NCBI GenBank assembly: GCA_965221405.1
Contig: CBDCSE010000003.1
Span: forward strand, 62,001 to 126,000
Direction of reading: 5' to 3'
DNA length: 64,000 bases
From: JAPOUP01 sp965221405
GTDB lineage: Bacteria > Pseudomonadota > Alphaproteobacteria > Rhodobacterales > Rhodobacteraceae
This document shows positions 1 to 9,293 of the stretch, one piece after another. Under the pieces are notes generated by a model. It was not told the origin of the DNA and did not search any database. It saw only the letters and a program-made list of their open reading frames with translations. Every line of letters starts with the position of its first letter. Within the stretch, counting starts at the first letter, position 1. Both the position numbers and the translations under genes were made by a program.

Positions 1-170
1 AGATCGGAGGTGGGTGGGCCATTCGGACCTATGTCAAGCCTTTCGCCAACTGGATATGGACGGGTGCAGCGATCATGGCGCTTGGCGGTGGCCTGAGTCT
101 GACCGATCGGCGTCATAGGGTCGCCGGGGGCGCGCGCAGGGCGTCTTCCGGCGCGGCGGGAATCATATGA
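1..170 (+). CDS. ccmF: Cytochrome c-type biogenesis protein CcmF, C-terminal end (partial)
   Basis: The window opens inside this gene. The readable tail, about 55 residues, contains VRTYVKPFANWIWTG followed by AAIMALGGGLSLTDRR. This is the typical last transmembrane helix and Asp-Arg-Arg cytoplasmic tail of CcmF, the haem lyase subunit that attaches haem to apocytochrome c in system I maturation. The stop TGA overlaps the ATG of the next gene (ATGA), as expected of a ccm operon with translational coupling. The N-terminal part, with the WWD haem-handling domain, lies outside the window. The call rests on the tail motif plus the adjoining ccmH. Confidence 0.85.
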   Translation, partial: IGGGWAIRTYVKPFANWIWTGAAIMALGGGLSLTDRRHRVAGGARRASSGAAGII

Positions 171-616
171 GGCCGCTGATCCTGGTGCTCTGTTTGCTGG
201 CGGCGCCCGCGTGGTCAGTGCAGCCTGACGAGATACTTGAGGATCCGGAACTGGAAACCCGGGCCCGCGAACTCAGCAGGGAACTTCGCTGCCTTGTCTG
301 CCGCAACGAGTCGATCAACGACTCGAACGCTGAACTCGCCCGTGATCTGCGGCTTCTGGTGCGTGAGCGGCTGACTGCGGGAGACAGCGACCGGGAGGTC
401 ATGGCTTACGTGGTTGACCGTTACGGCGAATTCGTGCTGCTCAGGCCGACTGGCGACGGATCCAATCTGGTGCTATGGTTGGCCGGGCCGGCGATGCTGG
501 TCATTGCACTCGCCATTTCGCTCGTCTATCTACGTCGACGCAATGGCGCCAGATCGCGCGAAGGGGATCTCTCGAACACCGAACGGGCACGGCTCAGAGA
601 GCTTCTTGACAGGTGA
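167..616 (+). CDS. ccmH: Cytochrome c-type biogenesis protein CcmH
   Basis: A 149-residue membrane-anchored thioredoxin-like reductant of the apocytochrome c haem-binding cysteines in system I maturation. Residues 1-20 form a signal peptide (LILVLCLLAAPAWS). The diagnostic LRCLVCRN motif with the redox CxxC lies near residues 41-48. It is followed by the typical INDSNAELARDLR helix and one transmembrane helix near residues 100-122. The length is that of the short CcmH/CcmL form without the TPR domain. The start overlaps the ccmF stop by four bases. No ccmI or dsbE follows in the same direction, so the ccm cluster ends here. Confidence 0.95.
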   Translation: MRPLILVLCLLAAPAWSVQPDEILEDPELETRARELSRELRCLVCRNESINDSNAELARDLRLLVRERLTAGDSDREVMAYVVDRYGEFVLLRPTGDGSNLVLWLAGPAMLVIALAISLVYLRRRNGARSREGDLSNTERARLRELLDR

Positions 617-689
617 CCGACGCGCTTCATCCTGTCATTAGGTCGGTCGCGGTGCGTCCATTCCGGGCTGGTCGTGAAGTGGAACTGAC

Positions 690-1466
690 ATGGATTACCA
701 GACAATCCGGCTGGATATCGAGAACGATCTCGCGGTTCTGACACTGAATCGCCCCGAGGTGATGAACGCTTTGAACGTTCTGATGCGCGCGGAGCTTCTG
801 CATGCAGTGCGGGAGGCCGGGAAGGTGGCCCGTGCGCTGGTTCTGACGGGTGCGGGACGGGCGTTCTGTTCCGGCCAGGATCTGGGCGACCGGACCAATG
901 TGGCGAATATTGATCTGGAGCGCACGTTGAGGGATGAATACGAACCACTTCTGCGTGCGGTCTATGAATGTCCGATTCCGTCAATCGCCGCCGTCAATGG
1001 CGCCGCAGCCGGGGCCGGGGCCAATCTCGCGTTGGCCGCCGATGTGGTGATCGCGACGGAATCGGCCGTTTTCCTCCAGGCATTCGCCCGCATCGGGCTG
1101 GTTCCCGACGCGGGAGGTACCTACTGGATGCCGAGGAATATGGGCTTCGCCAGGGCAATGGGAGCGTCTTTGTTTGCCGAGCCGATCGGTGCGCGTCAGG
1201 CGGCTGAATGGGGCATGATCTGGGAGGCGGTGCCGGATGGTGGTTTCGCGGCTCACTGGCGCACCCGGGCCGAAACGCTCGTATCGGGACCGACTCTCGC
1301 CTACGCGAATGCCAAACGGGCCCTGCGGGCAACCTTCGGTAACGCTCTGGACGAACAGCTTGGGCTTGAGGCGAGGCTCCAGGGTGAGTGCGGTAGGTCC
1401 AGGGACTTCCAGGAAGGTGTGCTGGCTTTCCTGGAAACGCGCAAACCGAACTTCGAGGGGCGTTGA
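690..1466 (+). CDS. Enoyl-CoA hydratase/isomerase, PaaG-like
   Basis: A 258-residue crotonase-fold enzyme. Visible family features are LNRPEVMNALN near the N-terminus, the oxyanion-hole segment GRAFCSGQDLGDR (about residues 57-69), NGAAAGAGANLALAAD (about 104-119) and GLVPDAGGTYWMPR (about 134-147). The FCSGQDL and PDAGG(T/S) signatures are those of 2-(1,2-epoxy-1,2-dihydrophenyl)acetyl-CoA isomerase (PaaG), but no other paa gene is nearby. A general role in acyl-CoA or aromatic-CoA metabolism is therefore all that can be asserted. It stands alone between ccmH and the convergent citrate synthase gene. The ATG is preceded by a weak GAAGTGGAA ribosome site. Confidence 0.85.
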   Translation: MDYQTIRLDIENDLAVLTLNRPEVMNALNVLMRAELLHAVREAGKVARALVLTGAGRAFCSGQDLGDRTNVANIDLERTLRDEYEPLLRAVYECPIPSIAAVNGAAAGAGANLALAADVVIATESAVFLQAFARIGLVPDAGGTYWMPRNMGFARAMGASLFAEPIGARQAAEWGMIWEAVPDGGFAAHWRTRAETLVSGPTLAYANAKRALRATFGNALDEQLGLEARLQGECGRSRDFQEGVLAFLETRKPNFEGR

Positions 1467-1524
1467 CGTCCCCCTGATCCGGCACCCGCTCCTCATCGCC
1501 TTGAATCCCGGGATCAGGTCGTTG

Positions 1525-2817
1525 TCAGCGGTCTTCCACGTTGACATAGTCACGTAAGGTTTCGCCCGCATACAGCTGGCGGGGCCGGCCGATCCTGTGT
1601 TTGGGATCCTCCAACTGCTCTTTCCACTGCGAAATCCAGCCGACAGTGCGGCTTAGCGCGAAAATCGGCGTGAACATCGAGGTTGGGAAGCCCATCGCCT
1701 CAAGTATTATCCCCGAGTAGAAGTCGACATTCGGAAACAGTCGCTTTTCGGCGAAATATTGGTCGGACAGCGCCTGCCTCTCCAGTTCCTTCGCAACCTG
1801 TAGCTTTGGATTGTCATCGATGCCCAGAAGTTCGAGCACCTCGTCAGCCGACTGCTTCATGACCTTGGCCCGCGGATCGACGTTCTTGTAGACCCTATGT
1901 CCGAATCCCATGAGCCTGAACGGATCCTGCTTGTCCTTGGCGCGGTCGATGAATTCCGGGATACGGTCCGCCGATCCGATTTGTTCCAGCATCTCCAGGC
2001 ATGCCTGGTTCGCGCCGCCGTGGGCGGGGCCCCAGAGGCTGGCGATACCGGCTGCGATGCACGCGAACGGATTGGCACCGGACGAGGAGGCGAGGCGGAC
2101 CGTCGAAGTGGAGGCGTTCTGTTCGTGGTCGGCATGGAGTGTGAATATCCGGTCCATCGCGCGGGCCATGATCGGATTGACGATGTAATCTTCGGCGGGC
2201 ACGGCGAAACACATCCGAAGGAAGTTCGACGCGTAGCTCAGGCTGTTGCACGGATACACGAATGGCTGGCCGATATGGTACTTGTAGGCCCACGCGGCGA
2301 TGGTCGGCATCTTGGCGATCATCCGGATTGATGCGACCTCGCGTTGCCAGGGATCCCGGATATCTGTGGAGTCGTGATAGAATGCGCTCATCGCACCAAC
2401 GACACCGACCATTATCGCCATGGGATGTGCGTCGCGCCGGAAGCCTCGATAGAAATACTGCATCTGCTCGTGAAGCATCGTGTGGGTGGTCACACGGTTT
2501 TCGAAATCCTCAAGCTGCGGGCCGGTCGGCAGCTCGCCGTACAGAAGCAGATAGCACACTTCGAGATAGTGTGACTTCTCGGCCAGCTGATCGATCGGAT
2601 ATCCCCGATGCAGCAGTATACCTTTCTCACCGTCAATGAACGTTATGGTCGAGTCGCAGCTTGCGGTCGAGGTGTATCCGGGATCGTATGTGAACACGCC
2701 CGCTTCGGAATATAGTTTGCGGATGTCGATCACATCCGGACCGGCGGCAGGTGAGAAGATCGGAAGCTCGAGTTCCTTGCTTCCGATCCTGAGCGTCGCC
2801 GTCGTTCTGTCAGTCAT
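1525..2817 (-). CDS. gltA: Citrate synthase
   Basis: A type II citrate synthase of 430 residues that condenses acetyl-CoA with oxaloacetate at the entry to the TCA cycle. The catalytic triad context is visible: LHADHEQNAST (active-site His, about residue 265), GFGHRVYKN (His, about 305) and PNVDFYSG (Asp, about 361). DSTITFIDGEKGILLHRGYP is the conserved N-terminal domain segment. The reading frame can be extended 14 codons upstream, but the ATG at 2817 (MTDRTTATL) is preceded by AGGAAA at good spacing and matches the family start. It lies just downstream of gltX in the same direction, an arrangement common in Alphaproteobacteria. Confidence 0.97.
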   Translation of the reverse strand: MTDRTTATLRIGSKELELPIFSPAAGPDVIDIRKLYSEAGVFTYDPGYTSTASCDSTITFIDGEKGILLHRGYPIDQLAEKSHYLEVCYLLLYGELPTGPQLEDFENRVTTHTMLHEQMQYFYRGFRRDAHPMAIMVGVVGAMSAFYHDSTDIRDPWQREVASIRMIAKMPTIAAWAYKYHIGQPFVYPCNSLSYASNFLRMCFAVPAEDYIVNPIMARAMDRIFTLHADHEQNASTSTVRLASSSGANPFACIAAGIASLWGPAHGGANQACLEMLEQIGSADRIPEFIDRAKDKQDPFRLMGFGHRVYKNVDPRAKVMKQSADEVLELLGIDDNPKLQVAKELERQALSDQYFAEKRLFPNVDFYSGIILEAMGFPTSMFTPIFALSRTVGWISQWKEQLEDPKHRIGRPRQLYAGETLRDYVNVEDR

Positions 2818-2883
2818 CCAGTTTCCTTTCCCGGGAAAATCCTGTCCCTCGAATATCATTGCCTTCCGGACGCGTGGATCCGC

Positions 2884-4287
2884 TCAGGCCTTCATGTGAT
2901 GCCCTGTCGCGTCGCCAAGCCTGAAAATGGTCTCGTCACGACCGATAACGAGCATCATGTCAAGTGCGCTTGGGGATACGCCGCTTCCGGCAAGGGCCGT
3001 CCGGAGTGGTCTAAGCACCTCGCCGGACGTCACGCCGCGCGCCTCAGCCACTTCGGTGACGACCCGGTCGAGTATCTCACGCTCCCAACTAGCATCGCGG
3101 AGGCGCGGGGTCAAATCCATCAGTATGCCATTGCTCTGCGGATCGGGCGCCTCGTTGGAAAACGGTCGTTCCGACAGGATGAAATGGGCCCTGTCCAGCA
3201 GATCCGGCAATGTTCGTGCCCGGCCCTTGAGACAATTGAGCGCACTTAGCAGTCCACGACGCTGGCGAGGGTCGAGTTCAGGTTTGCTTACTGTGTCAAG
3301 AAACCGTTCGATTTGCGCCAGCAGGTCAGCATCATCCGCGGCCGCGATGTGACGACTGGAGAGGTGTTCCAGCTTCCTGAAGTCGAACCTGGCGGGCGAC
3401 TTTCCGATCCGGTCCAGATCGAACCATTCCACTGCCTGGGCATCCGTGAAGAACTCGCTGTCTCCGTGGCTCCATCCGAGTCGGGCCAGATAGTTGCGCA
3501 TCGCCGCCGCCGGGAAGCCCATCGCCTCGTATTCGTCGACCCCAAGCGCACCGTGACGCTTCGACAGCTTCTTTCCGTCGGGTCCGTGAATGAGCGGGAT
3601 ATGTGCCCAGATTGGTATGTCCCAATCCATCGCGTCATATATCACCATTTGCCGGGCGGCGTTCGTCAGATGGTCACTGCCACGGATGACGTGGGTGACT
3701 CCCATGTCGTGGTCATCGACGACCACAGCCAGCATGTAGGTCGGTGTGCCATCGGAGCGCAGGCAGACCATATCGTCGAGTTCCGAGTTCCGCACGGTGA
3801 CATTGCCCTGGACCCTGTCGTGTATCACGGTCACGCCGACCCTCGGAGCCTTGATCCGGATCGCGAAAGGAGCGTCTGGATGGGTCGCGGGATCGGCGTC
3901 GCGCCAGGGAGACCGGAACAGCGTGGAGTGTCCCTGCAGTCTTGCCCGTTCGCGGAACGCCTCAATCTCGTCCGGTGTCGAGAAGCACCTGAACGCCTTG
4001 CCTCTCGCCAGCAGTTCGCGGGCAACCTGCACATGGCGGTCCGCACGGGAAAACTGGCTGACGGCATCCCCGTCCCAGTCCAGTCCCAGCCATGACATTG
4101 CCCGGGTTATCGCTCGGCTCGCCTCTGGTGTTGAGCGGTGCCGGTCCGTGTCCTCGATCCGTAACAGGAACCGGCCGCCATGCCTGCGCGCGTAAAGCCA
4201 GTTGAAATAGGCGGTGCGCGCTGTACCGATGTGCATGTTTCCTGTCGGCGACGGTGCGATTCGCGTTATCACTTTGGCATCAGCCAT
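2884..4287 (-). CDS. gltX: Glutamyl-tRNA synthetase
   Basis: A class I aminoacyl-tRNA synthetase of 467 residues that charges tRNA-Glu. The HIGH signature reads APSPTGNMHIG at about residues 10-20, and the KMSKS loop reads KLSKRHGALG near residue 240. The length is normal for a discriminating or non-discriminating GluRS. A nondiscriminating role cannot be judged from sequence alone. The start MADAKVITR is the only sensible ATG. The spacing to gltA (about 66 bp) suggests co-transcription. Upstream, 4288-4526 carries no gene. Confidence 0.97.
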   Translation of the reverse strand: MADAKVITRIAPSPTGNMHIGTARTAYFNWLYARRHGGRFLLRIEDTDRHRSTPEASRAITRAMSWLGLDWDGDAVSQFSRADRHVQVARELLARGKAFRCFSTPDEIEAFRERARLQGHSTLFRSPWRDADPATHPDAPFAIRIKAPRVGVTVIHDRVQGNVTVRNSELDDMVCLRSDGTPTYMLAVVVDDHDMGVTHVIRGSDHLTNAARQMVIYDAMDWDIPIWAHIPLIHGPDGKKLSKRHGALGVDEYEAMGFPAAAMRNYLARLGWSHGDSEFFTDAQAVEWFDLDRIGKSPARFDFRKLEHLSSRHIAAADDADLLAQIERFLDTVSKPELDPRQRRGLLSALNCLKGRARTLPDLLDRAHFILSERPFSNEAPDPQSNGILMDLTPRLRDASWEREILDRVVTEVAEARGVTSGEVLRPLRTALAGSGVSPSALDMMLVIGRDETIFRLGDATGHHMKA

Positions 4288-4526
4288 CTCGGGATGAACC
4301 TTCTGGATTTAACGGAAACCGGATCGGAATTGATCTACATCACGGGATTGGGTTGAACAACAGCGGGCCGAAACGCCGATTTCCGACGGGGCGGGACGTT
4401 CGATCGTGCCTTTGCCGCGATACACCCGTTAGGTCGAGCCTGGCTCCGAAGTCAAATGACCGAATGACACGCCTTCGGCCGCGGCCGGGCGGAGACATGG
4501 ATGACACGTCACCGCGAGGCCGGGGA

Positions 4527-5273
4527 TCATCGCCGCCGCCGCACCATGGGAATTCTCGAACCCGTGATGCGATAGCGTGCGTCAGGGTGGTCCGGATGGC
4601 CGTGGGTTCGTCTCCAGAAGGATGTCGCGCCGAGGCGCAGCCAGGTCGGGACGATCAGCAGGAAGCCCAGCGCGAAGCCGCCGATATGGGCCCAGTAAGC
4701 GACACCGCCGGAACCTGGATCGGTTCCTCCGCTGAGGATGACCTGCAGCAGAAACCATATCCCGAGCCAGATCCAGGCGGGGATGGAGAAAATCCGCAGG
4801 AAAATGATCAGGAACAGTATGACGTCGACCCGTGCCCGTGGATAGAGCAGAAGGTAGCCACCCATAACTCCCGCTACGGCACCACTGGCCCCGACGGTGG
4901 GTATAATCGAGAGCGGGTCGGAAAATACATGCGCGAGCGCCGCGCCGATACCACAGGTGAGATAGAACAGAAGGTACCGAACATGTCCCAGATCGGATTC
5001 AAGGTTGTCTCCAAAGATCCATAAAAACAGCATGTTGCCAGCGAGATGCAGAATGCCTCCATGCAGGAACATCGAGGTCAGGACCGTGTGCGAACCGTAC
5101 CCCTGCAGGACGAGGTCCGGCACGAGCGCCCATTGCGCGTAGAACCATACCAGCTCCCGGTCGGAAAGACTGAAGTGGTAACTGATGAAAACCAGTACGT
5201 TTATCGCGATGAGGCCGGTCGTGACCACAGGGGTCTTTTCCGACGGGTTATGGTCACGGATTGGAAGGAACAT
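4527..5273 (-). CDS. Rhomboid family intramembrane serine protease
   Basis: A polytopic membrane protein of 248 residues. The catalytic serine sits in GASGAVAGVMGGY and the catalytic histidine in HIGGFALGF of a later helix. The conserved HLAGNMLFLWIFG (HxxxN) segment of rhomboids is present too. About six transmembrane helices are evident. The frame extends 51 codons upstream in low-complexity sequence, but MFLPIRDHNPSEKTPVVTT is the standard rhomboid N-terminus and its ATG (5273) follows AAGGAA, so I start there. The substrate is unknown. It lies 49 bp downstream of the putA end on the same strand. Confidence 0.92.
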   Translation of the reverse strand: MFLPIRDHNPSEKTPVVTTGLIAINVLVFISYHFSLSDRELVWFYAQWALVPDLVLQGYGSHTVLTSMFLHGGILHLAGNMLFLWIFGDNLESDLGHVRYLLFYLTCGIGAALAHVFSDPLSIIPTVGASGAVAGVMGGYLLLYPRARVDVILFLIIFLRIFSIPAWIWLGIWFLLQVILSGGTDPGSGGVAYWAHIGGFALGFLLIVPTWLRLGATSFWRRTHGHPDHPDARYRITGSRIPMVRRRR

Positions 5274-5322
5274 GGTGGCGTCCGTTCTCGCTGTCTGGTT
5301 TGGGCGTTCCGGTTGGTCCCGA

Positions 5323-8300
5323 TCAGCTGGAGGACATTGCCGCCATAAGCGCCACGTTTCCTCCGGATGCGGTGGAGTCCACGCAGACATGGCGTTCCAG
5401 GAGGACATCGGGCGCGACAATCGCATCCGTTACAAGCCTTACGATCGGTCCGGGCCGAGCCGCGAGGGCTTTCGCGTAGCGGCGGGCGCTGTCGGGGTCA
5501 CCCCACCAGACCGCGCAGGAAAATCCCGAGACTTCGGCGAGAGCGTCGCCATCGACCACTTCGGGAACCGCCACCGCGATGCCACCCAGGCGCATGACGT
5601 CACCGGACTGTTTTTTTACGGCTTCCGTGCCGGGCCCCAGACAGAGCGCTGGTTTCCGTGGGAAATATGTGAGCCGGTTCGACTCACCCGTCGGTCCCGG
5701 CATGTCCAGAACACCGCGGGCTTTCCCATGGTACCGGGCTGAATCGACACGGTCCTGCAGCGTTTCGGCATCGATCGCACCCGTTGGTTCACCCTGGGAG
5801 CATCCAGTGCCTGGGTCGATGAAACGCATGAGATAGAATGGTCCGCCGGCTTTGGGTCCCGTCCCCGAAAGGCCTTCCCCGCCAAAAGGTTGGCTGCCGA
5901 CAATGGCGCCGACCTGGTTTCGGTTCACGTAGATGTTACCCACGGGCATTCGCTGGATTACCTGCTGCACCCGGGAATCGATACGGGTGTGTATCCCGAA
6001 GGTAAGACCGTAACCGGACTCCGCGATTTCATCCAGGACCGAACCGATCCGGTTCGCGTGGAAGGTCGCCAGATGCAGTATTGGACCGAAGATTTCCCGT
6101 TCGACCTCCCGGATGCCGTTGACTCCGATCACCGCCGGCCCGACCAGGTTACCGCGTTCAGGCGGCTGCAGTTCTTTCAGTACCTTTCCTTTGGTCCTGG
6201 CGTTTCCCAGATAGGTGTCGATCCTGGCCTTCGCTTCCCCGTCGATGATTGGCCCCACGTCACTGGCGAAGTCCCAGGGATCGCCGATGACAAGCGAGTC
6301 CATCGCGCCGAACAGCATGTCCGTGAATTCAGCGGCGATCACATCCTGCACGTAGAGGCAGCGGAGCGCCGAGCATCGCTGGCCCGCCGACTGGAACGCA
6401 CTTTCGACCACGCTGACGACCGCCTGCTCGGGAAGAGCCGTCGAGTCAACGATCATCGCGTTAATCCCGCCGGTTTCCGCGATCAGTGGAGCGCCGGCAC
6501 GTAGACATCCGGCCAGTCGGCGGTTAATTTTCCGCGCCGTTTCGGTTGAGCCTGTAAAGGCCACTCCCGAGATGCGTCCGTCGCCGGTCAGCACCTCACC
6601 CACGGTCCCGCCATCGCCCGGGAGATACTGTAGCGCACTGCGCGGTACTCCGGCGCGATGCAGGAGTGACACTGCGGCATGGGCTATGAGAGGCGTCTGT
6701 TCGGCCGGCTTCGCAAGCACCCCATTTCCGCAGGCGAGCGCACCGGCGATCTGGCCGGTGAAGATCGCGAGCGGAAAATTCCACGGGCTGATGCACGTGA
6801 ACAGACCCCGTGCGGTCATGTCCTCTTTCGCGTTGGCCGCGTAGTAACGCAGAAAGTCGACGGCCTCGCGTAATTCGCCGACCGCGTCCCCAATTGTCTT
6901 TCCAGCTTCGCGCGCGAGCAGTGCGAGCAGGCGGGCGGAGTCCGCCTCGAACAGTTCGGCGGCTTTGCCGAGAGCGACAGCGCGCCTTGAGGCGGGGACA
7001 TTCCATGGTCGTGCGGAGTCTATGGCCCGCAGGGCGTCCGCACGGGTAGTCTCGTGAACCTCGCCTACCCGGTCGTCGGGTCTGGCGGGGTTGCGGATAC
7101 CGTGGGTGGGTCCGGGTTCTGGCTCACTCTCCAGGATCGGCGTGGCGGTGAATACGGTATTGGCGAAGGCTGAACGTCCCGCTTCGATTTCGTCCAGGTC
7201 CGACCGGTGCCCGATATCCCATCCGCGGGAATTCAGGCGTTCGGGCAGATACAGATCCGGACCGGTTGGCAGCCTGGGCGATGTCGTGACCGCCCCGAAC
7301 GGATCGGCCGCCGCCATTTCGGGCGGAATGTCCTCATTGGCGATCTGGTTGACAAAGGAGCTGTTGGCGCCGTTTTCCAGAAGCCTCCTCACGAGATAGG
7401 CAAGAAGATCCCGGTGCTGGCCGACCGGTGCGTATATCCGGCAGGAGCTTGCACTCGTATCCCGCACGAACCCGTGGAGTCGCTCGCCCATGCCGTGAAG
7501 CCGCTGGAACTCGAACGCGTCGTGCGATCCGGCCATGTGCATTATGGCGGCGATCGTATGGGCATTGTGGGTCGCGAACTGCGGAAAGATTCGGTCGGTC
7601 ATGCCCAGAAGTCTGCGGGCATTGGCTATATAGCTTATGTCCGTCGCGAACTTCGTGGTGTAGACCGGAAAACCCCTGGCTCCCTTGACCTGGGCCAGCT
7701 TTATCTCGGTGTCCCAATACGCGCCCTTGACCAGCCGCACCGTGATCCGGCGGTCCAGCGTTTCGGCAAGTGCGTGGAGCCAGTCGAGCGTCGGCCCGGC
7801 GCGTTGGCCATACGCCTGGACCGCGAGCCCGAAGCCGTCCCAGCCCGCGAGGCTGCCGTCCCGCAGTGTGGCTTCAGCAACGTCCAGCCCCAGTGACAGA
7901 CGGTCGGCTTCCTCGGCGTCTATGTTCAGCCCCATATTGGCTGATTTGGCCATTCTGGCCAGTTGGAGCAGGAGTGGAGGCAGATCTCGGAGAATCCGGT
8001 CACGCTGCGATTCCTCGAAGCGGGGGTGCAGCGCCGAAAGCTTGACCGATATTCCGGGGTTGCGGCGAATGTCGGCATTCCGGCAGGCACCGGCGATCGC
8101 ACCGATCGCGCTGGCGTATGACTCGAAGTATCTCCGGGCATCCGAATATGTGCGTGCGGCTTCCCCAAGCATGTCATAGGAATGGAGATATCCAAGGTTC
8201 TCCAGAGTATTCGCACGGCGTATGGCTTTTCCCACTGTCTCGCCAAGGACGAACTGGCTGCCCAGTTCGTGTATGGCGCGCTCAACGACGGTGCGTACCA

Positions 8301-8766
8301 TTGGCTCGCCAAGGTGCCGGATCAGTCTGCGCAGCGTTCCCGCTATGCCGTTAGGGCGGTCGTCAAGTAACCGGCCCGTCAGCATCAGGGCCCATGTCGA
8401 CGCGTTTACCAGTGAAGATGAACTGTGACCGAGGTGTCTGCCCCAGTCGGCAGGCACTATCTTGTCCTCGATCAGGACATCGATGGTCACGGCGTCAGGA
8501 ACCCGAAGCATCGCTTCGGCCAGACACATCAGCGCTACCCCCTCGATCGTGGACAGTCCGTATTCATTAAGGAATGCCTCCATAAGCGATGGACGTGACG
8601 CCTTGCGGGTGTGGCGCACGAACTCGGTCGCCCGGGCCTGGATGACGTCCCGGTCACGCGGCGAGAGGCCAGCGAGTTCCCGAAGCACGGAAACGGTTTC
8701 CGTCTCGTCGGCGTATTTCATGCTGTCGATATGCTGGCGTAGGTTCTCGAGGGTCTTGTTGGGCAT
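5323..8766 (-). CDS. putA: Bifunctional proline dehydrogenase / L-glutamate gamma-semialdehyde dehydrogenase PutA
   Basis: A bifunctional enzyme oxidising proline to glutamate. An N-terminal helical arm is followed by the FAD proline dehydrogenase barrel (about residues 150-480, with VRLVKGAYWDTEIK) and the NAD-dependent P5C dehydrogenase domain (about 510-990). The latter shows ETGGINAMI, FTGSTETARKINRRL and the catalytic Cys in QSAGQRCSALR. The remaining C-terminal ~150 residues fit the extra domain of long (type B) PutAs. There is no ribbon-helix-helix domain at the N-terminus, so it should not repress its own gene. I chose the ATG at 8766 (MPNKTLENL) with AAGAGG upstream; a TTG ten codons earlier is possible. 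No Lrp-type putR is visible in the 500 bp upstream. Confidence 0.95.
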   Translation of the reverse strand: MPNKTLENLRQHIDSMKYADETETVSVLRELAGLSPRDRDVIQARATEFVRHTRKASRPSLMEAFLNEYGLSTIEGVALMCLAEAMLRVPDAVTIDVLIEDKIVPADWGRHLGHSSSSLVNASTWALMLTGRLLDDRPNGIAGTLRRLIRHLGEPMVRTVVERAIHELGSQFVLGETVGKAIRRANTLENLGYLHSYDMLGEAARTYSDARRYFESYASAIGAIAGACRNADIRRNPGISVKLSALHPRFEESQRDRILRDLPPLLLQLARMAKSANMGLNIDAEEADRLSLGLDVAEATLRDGSLAGWDGFGLAVQAYGQRAGPTLDWLHALAETLDRRITVRLVKGAYWDTEIKLAQVKGARGFPVYTTKFATDISYIANARRLLGMTDRIFPQFATHNAHTIAAIMHMAGSHDAFEFQRLHGMGERLHGFVRDTSASSCRIYAPVGQHRDLLAYLVRRLLENGANSSFVNQIANEDIPPEMAAADPFGAVTTSPRLPTGPDLYLPERLNSRGWDIGHRSDLDEIEAGRSAFANTVFTATPILESEPEPGPTHGIRNPARPDDRVGEVHETTRADALRAIDSARPWNVPASRRAVALGKAAELFEADSARLLALLAREAGKTIGDAVGELREAVDFLRYYAANAKEDMTARGLFTCISPWNFPLAIFTGQIAGALACGNGVLAKPAEQTPLIAHAAVSLLHRAGVPRSALQYLPGDGGTVGEVLTGDGRISGVAFTGSTETARKINRRLAGCLRAGAPLIAETGGINAMIVDSTALPEQAVVSVVESAFQSAGQRCSALRCLYVQDVIAAEFTDMLFGAMDSLVIGDPWDFASDVGPIIDGEAKARIDTYLGNARTKGKVLKELQPPERGNLVGPAVIGVNGIREVEREIFGPILHLATFHANRIGSVLDEIAESGYGLTFGIHTRIDSRVQQVIQRMPVGNIYVNRNQVGAIVGSQPFGGEGLSGTGPKAGGPFYLMRFIDPGTGCSQGEPTGAIDAETLQDRVDSARYHGKARGVLDMPGPTGESNRLTYFPRKPALCLGPGTEAVKKQSGDVMRLGGIAVAVPEVVDGDALAEVSGFSCAVWWGDPDSARRYAKALAARPGPIVRLVTDAIVAPDVLLERHVCVDSTASGGNVALMAAMSSS

Positions 8767-9293
8767 CACGCGCCTCTTGGCACTCTCATTACTCAAGGTG
8801 ACATGGCCGGATTTCGCCCTGTCTTCCCCTCAGCGGCTTCCCCGGTGCAGTCGCTTGGCGGTATTGATCGGCAGCCCGGATGTGGTCAAAGACTCTTCGG
8901 CTGGGACACTGGCCTGAGTTGTCGGGGCCGGCGCGGAGAAGGGACGGTCCCACGCCACCATCCTCGTTGATCCGGGTCGGAAATTCGGACGCGGTCGTTT
9001 TTTCGTGGATCACGGGTCATCGCTCCACCTTCCGTTCGTTGTGCATCCAGTCTGAGAAAACCGTAAGGCGAACCCGGATGCGTCCATGCGCTTTCGACCT
9101 GATGATGCCGCCAGCGCCGATCGGGTGCCGGAACTTCCCTGGTGGGGTGATCGCGGGAATTCGCGCACCGCCGCCAATCCCGAGGTGCCTATTGCCGCAA
9201 ATCGTGGCATGTTCGAGCATTCGCGGCTATCATTGGGGATTGTCATCGAGTTTCGCGTGCGCTGCTGGTGGTTCCACACATATGATGCATGGA
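8767..9293. other. Intergenic stretch without recognisable gene
   Basis: About 530 bp between putA and the ornithine cyclodeaminase-like gene, both on the minus strand. I found no recognisable protein, tRNA or repeat. It should contain the putA promoter. Short open frames on both strands show no family motif and no ribosome site. Confidence 0.5.
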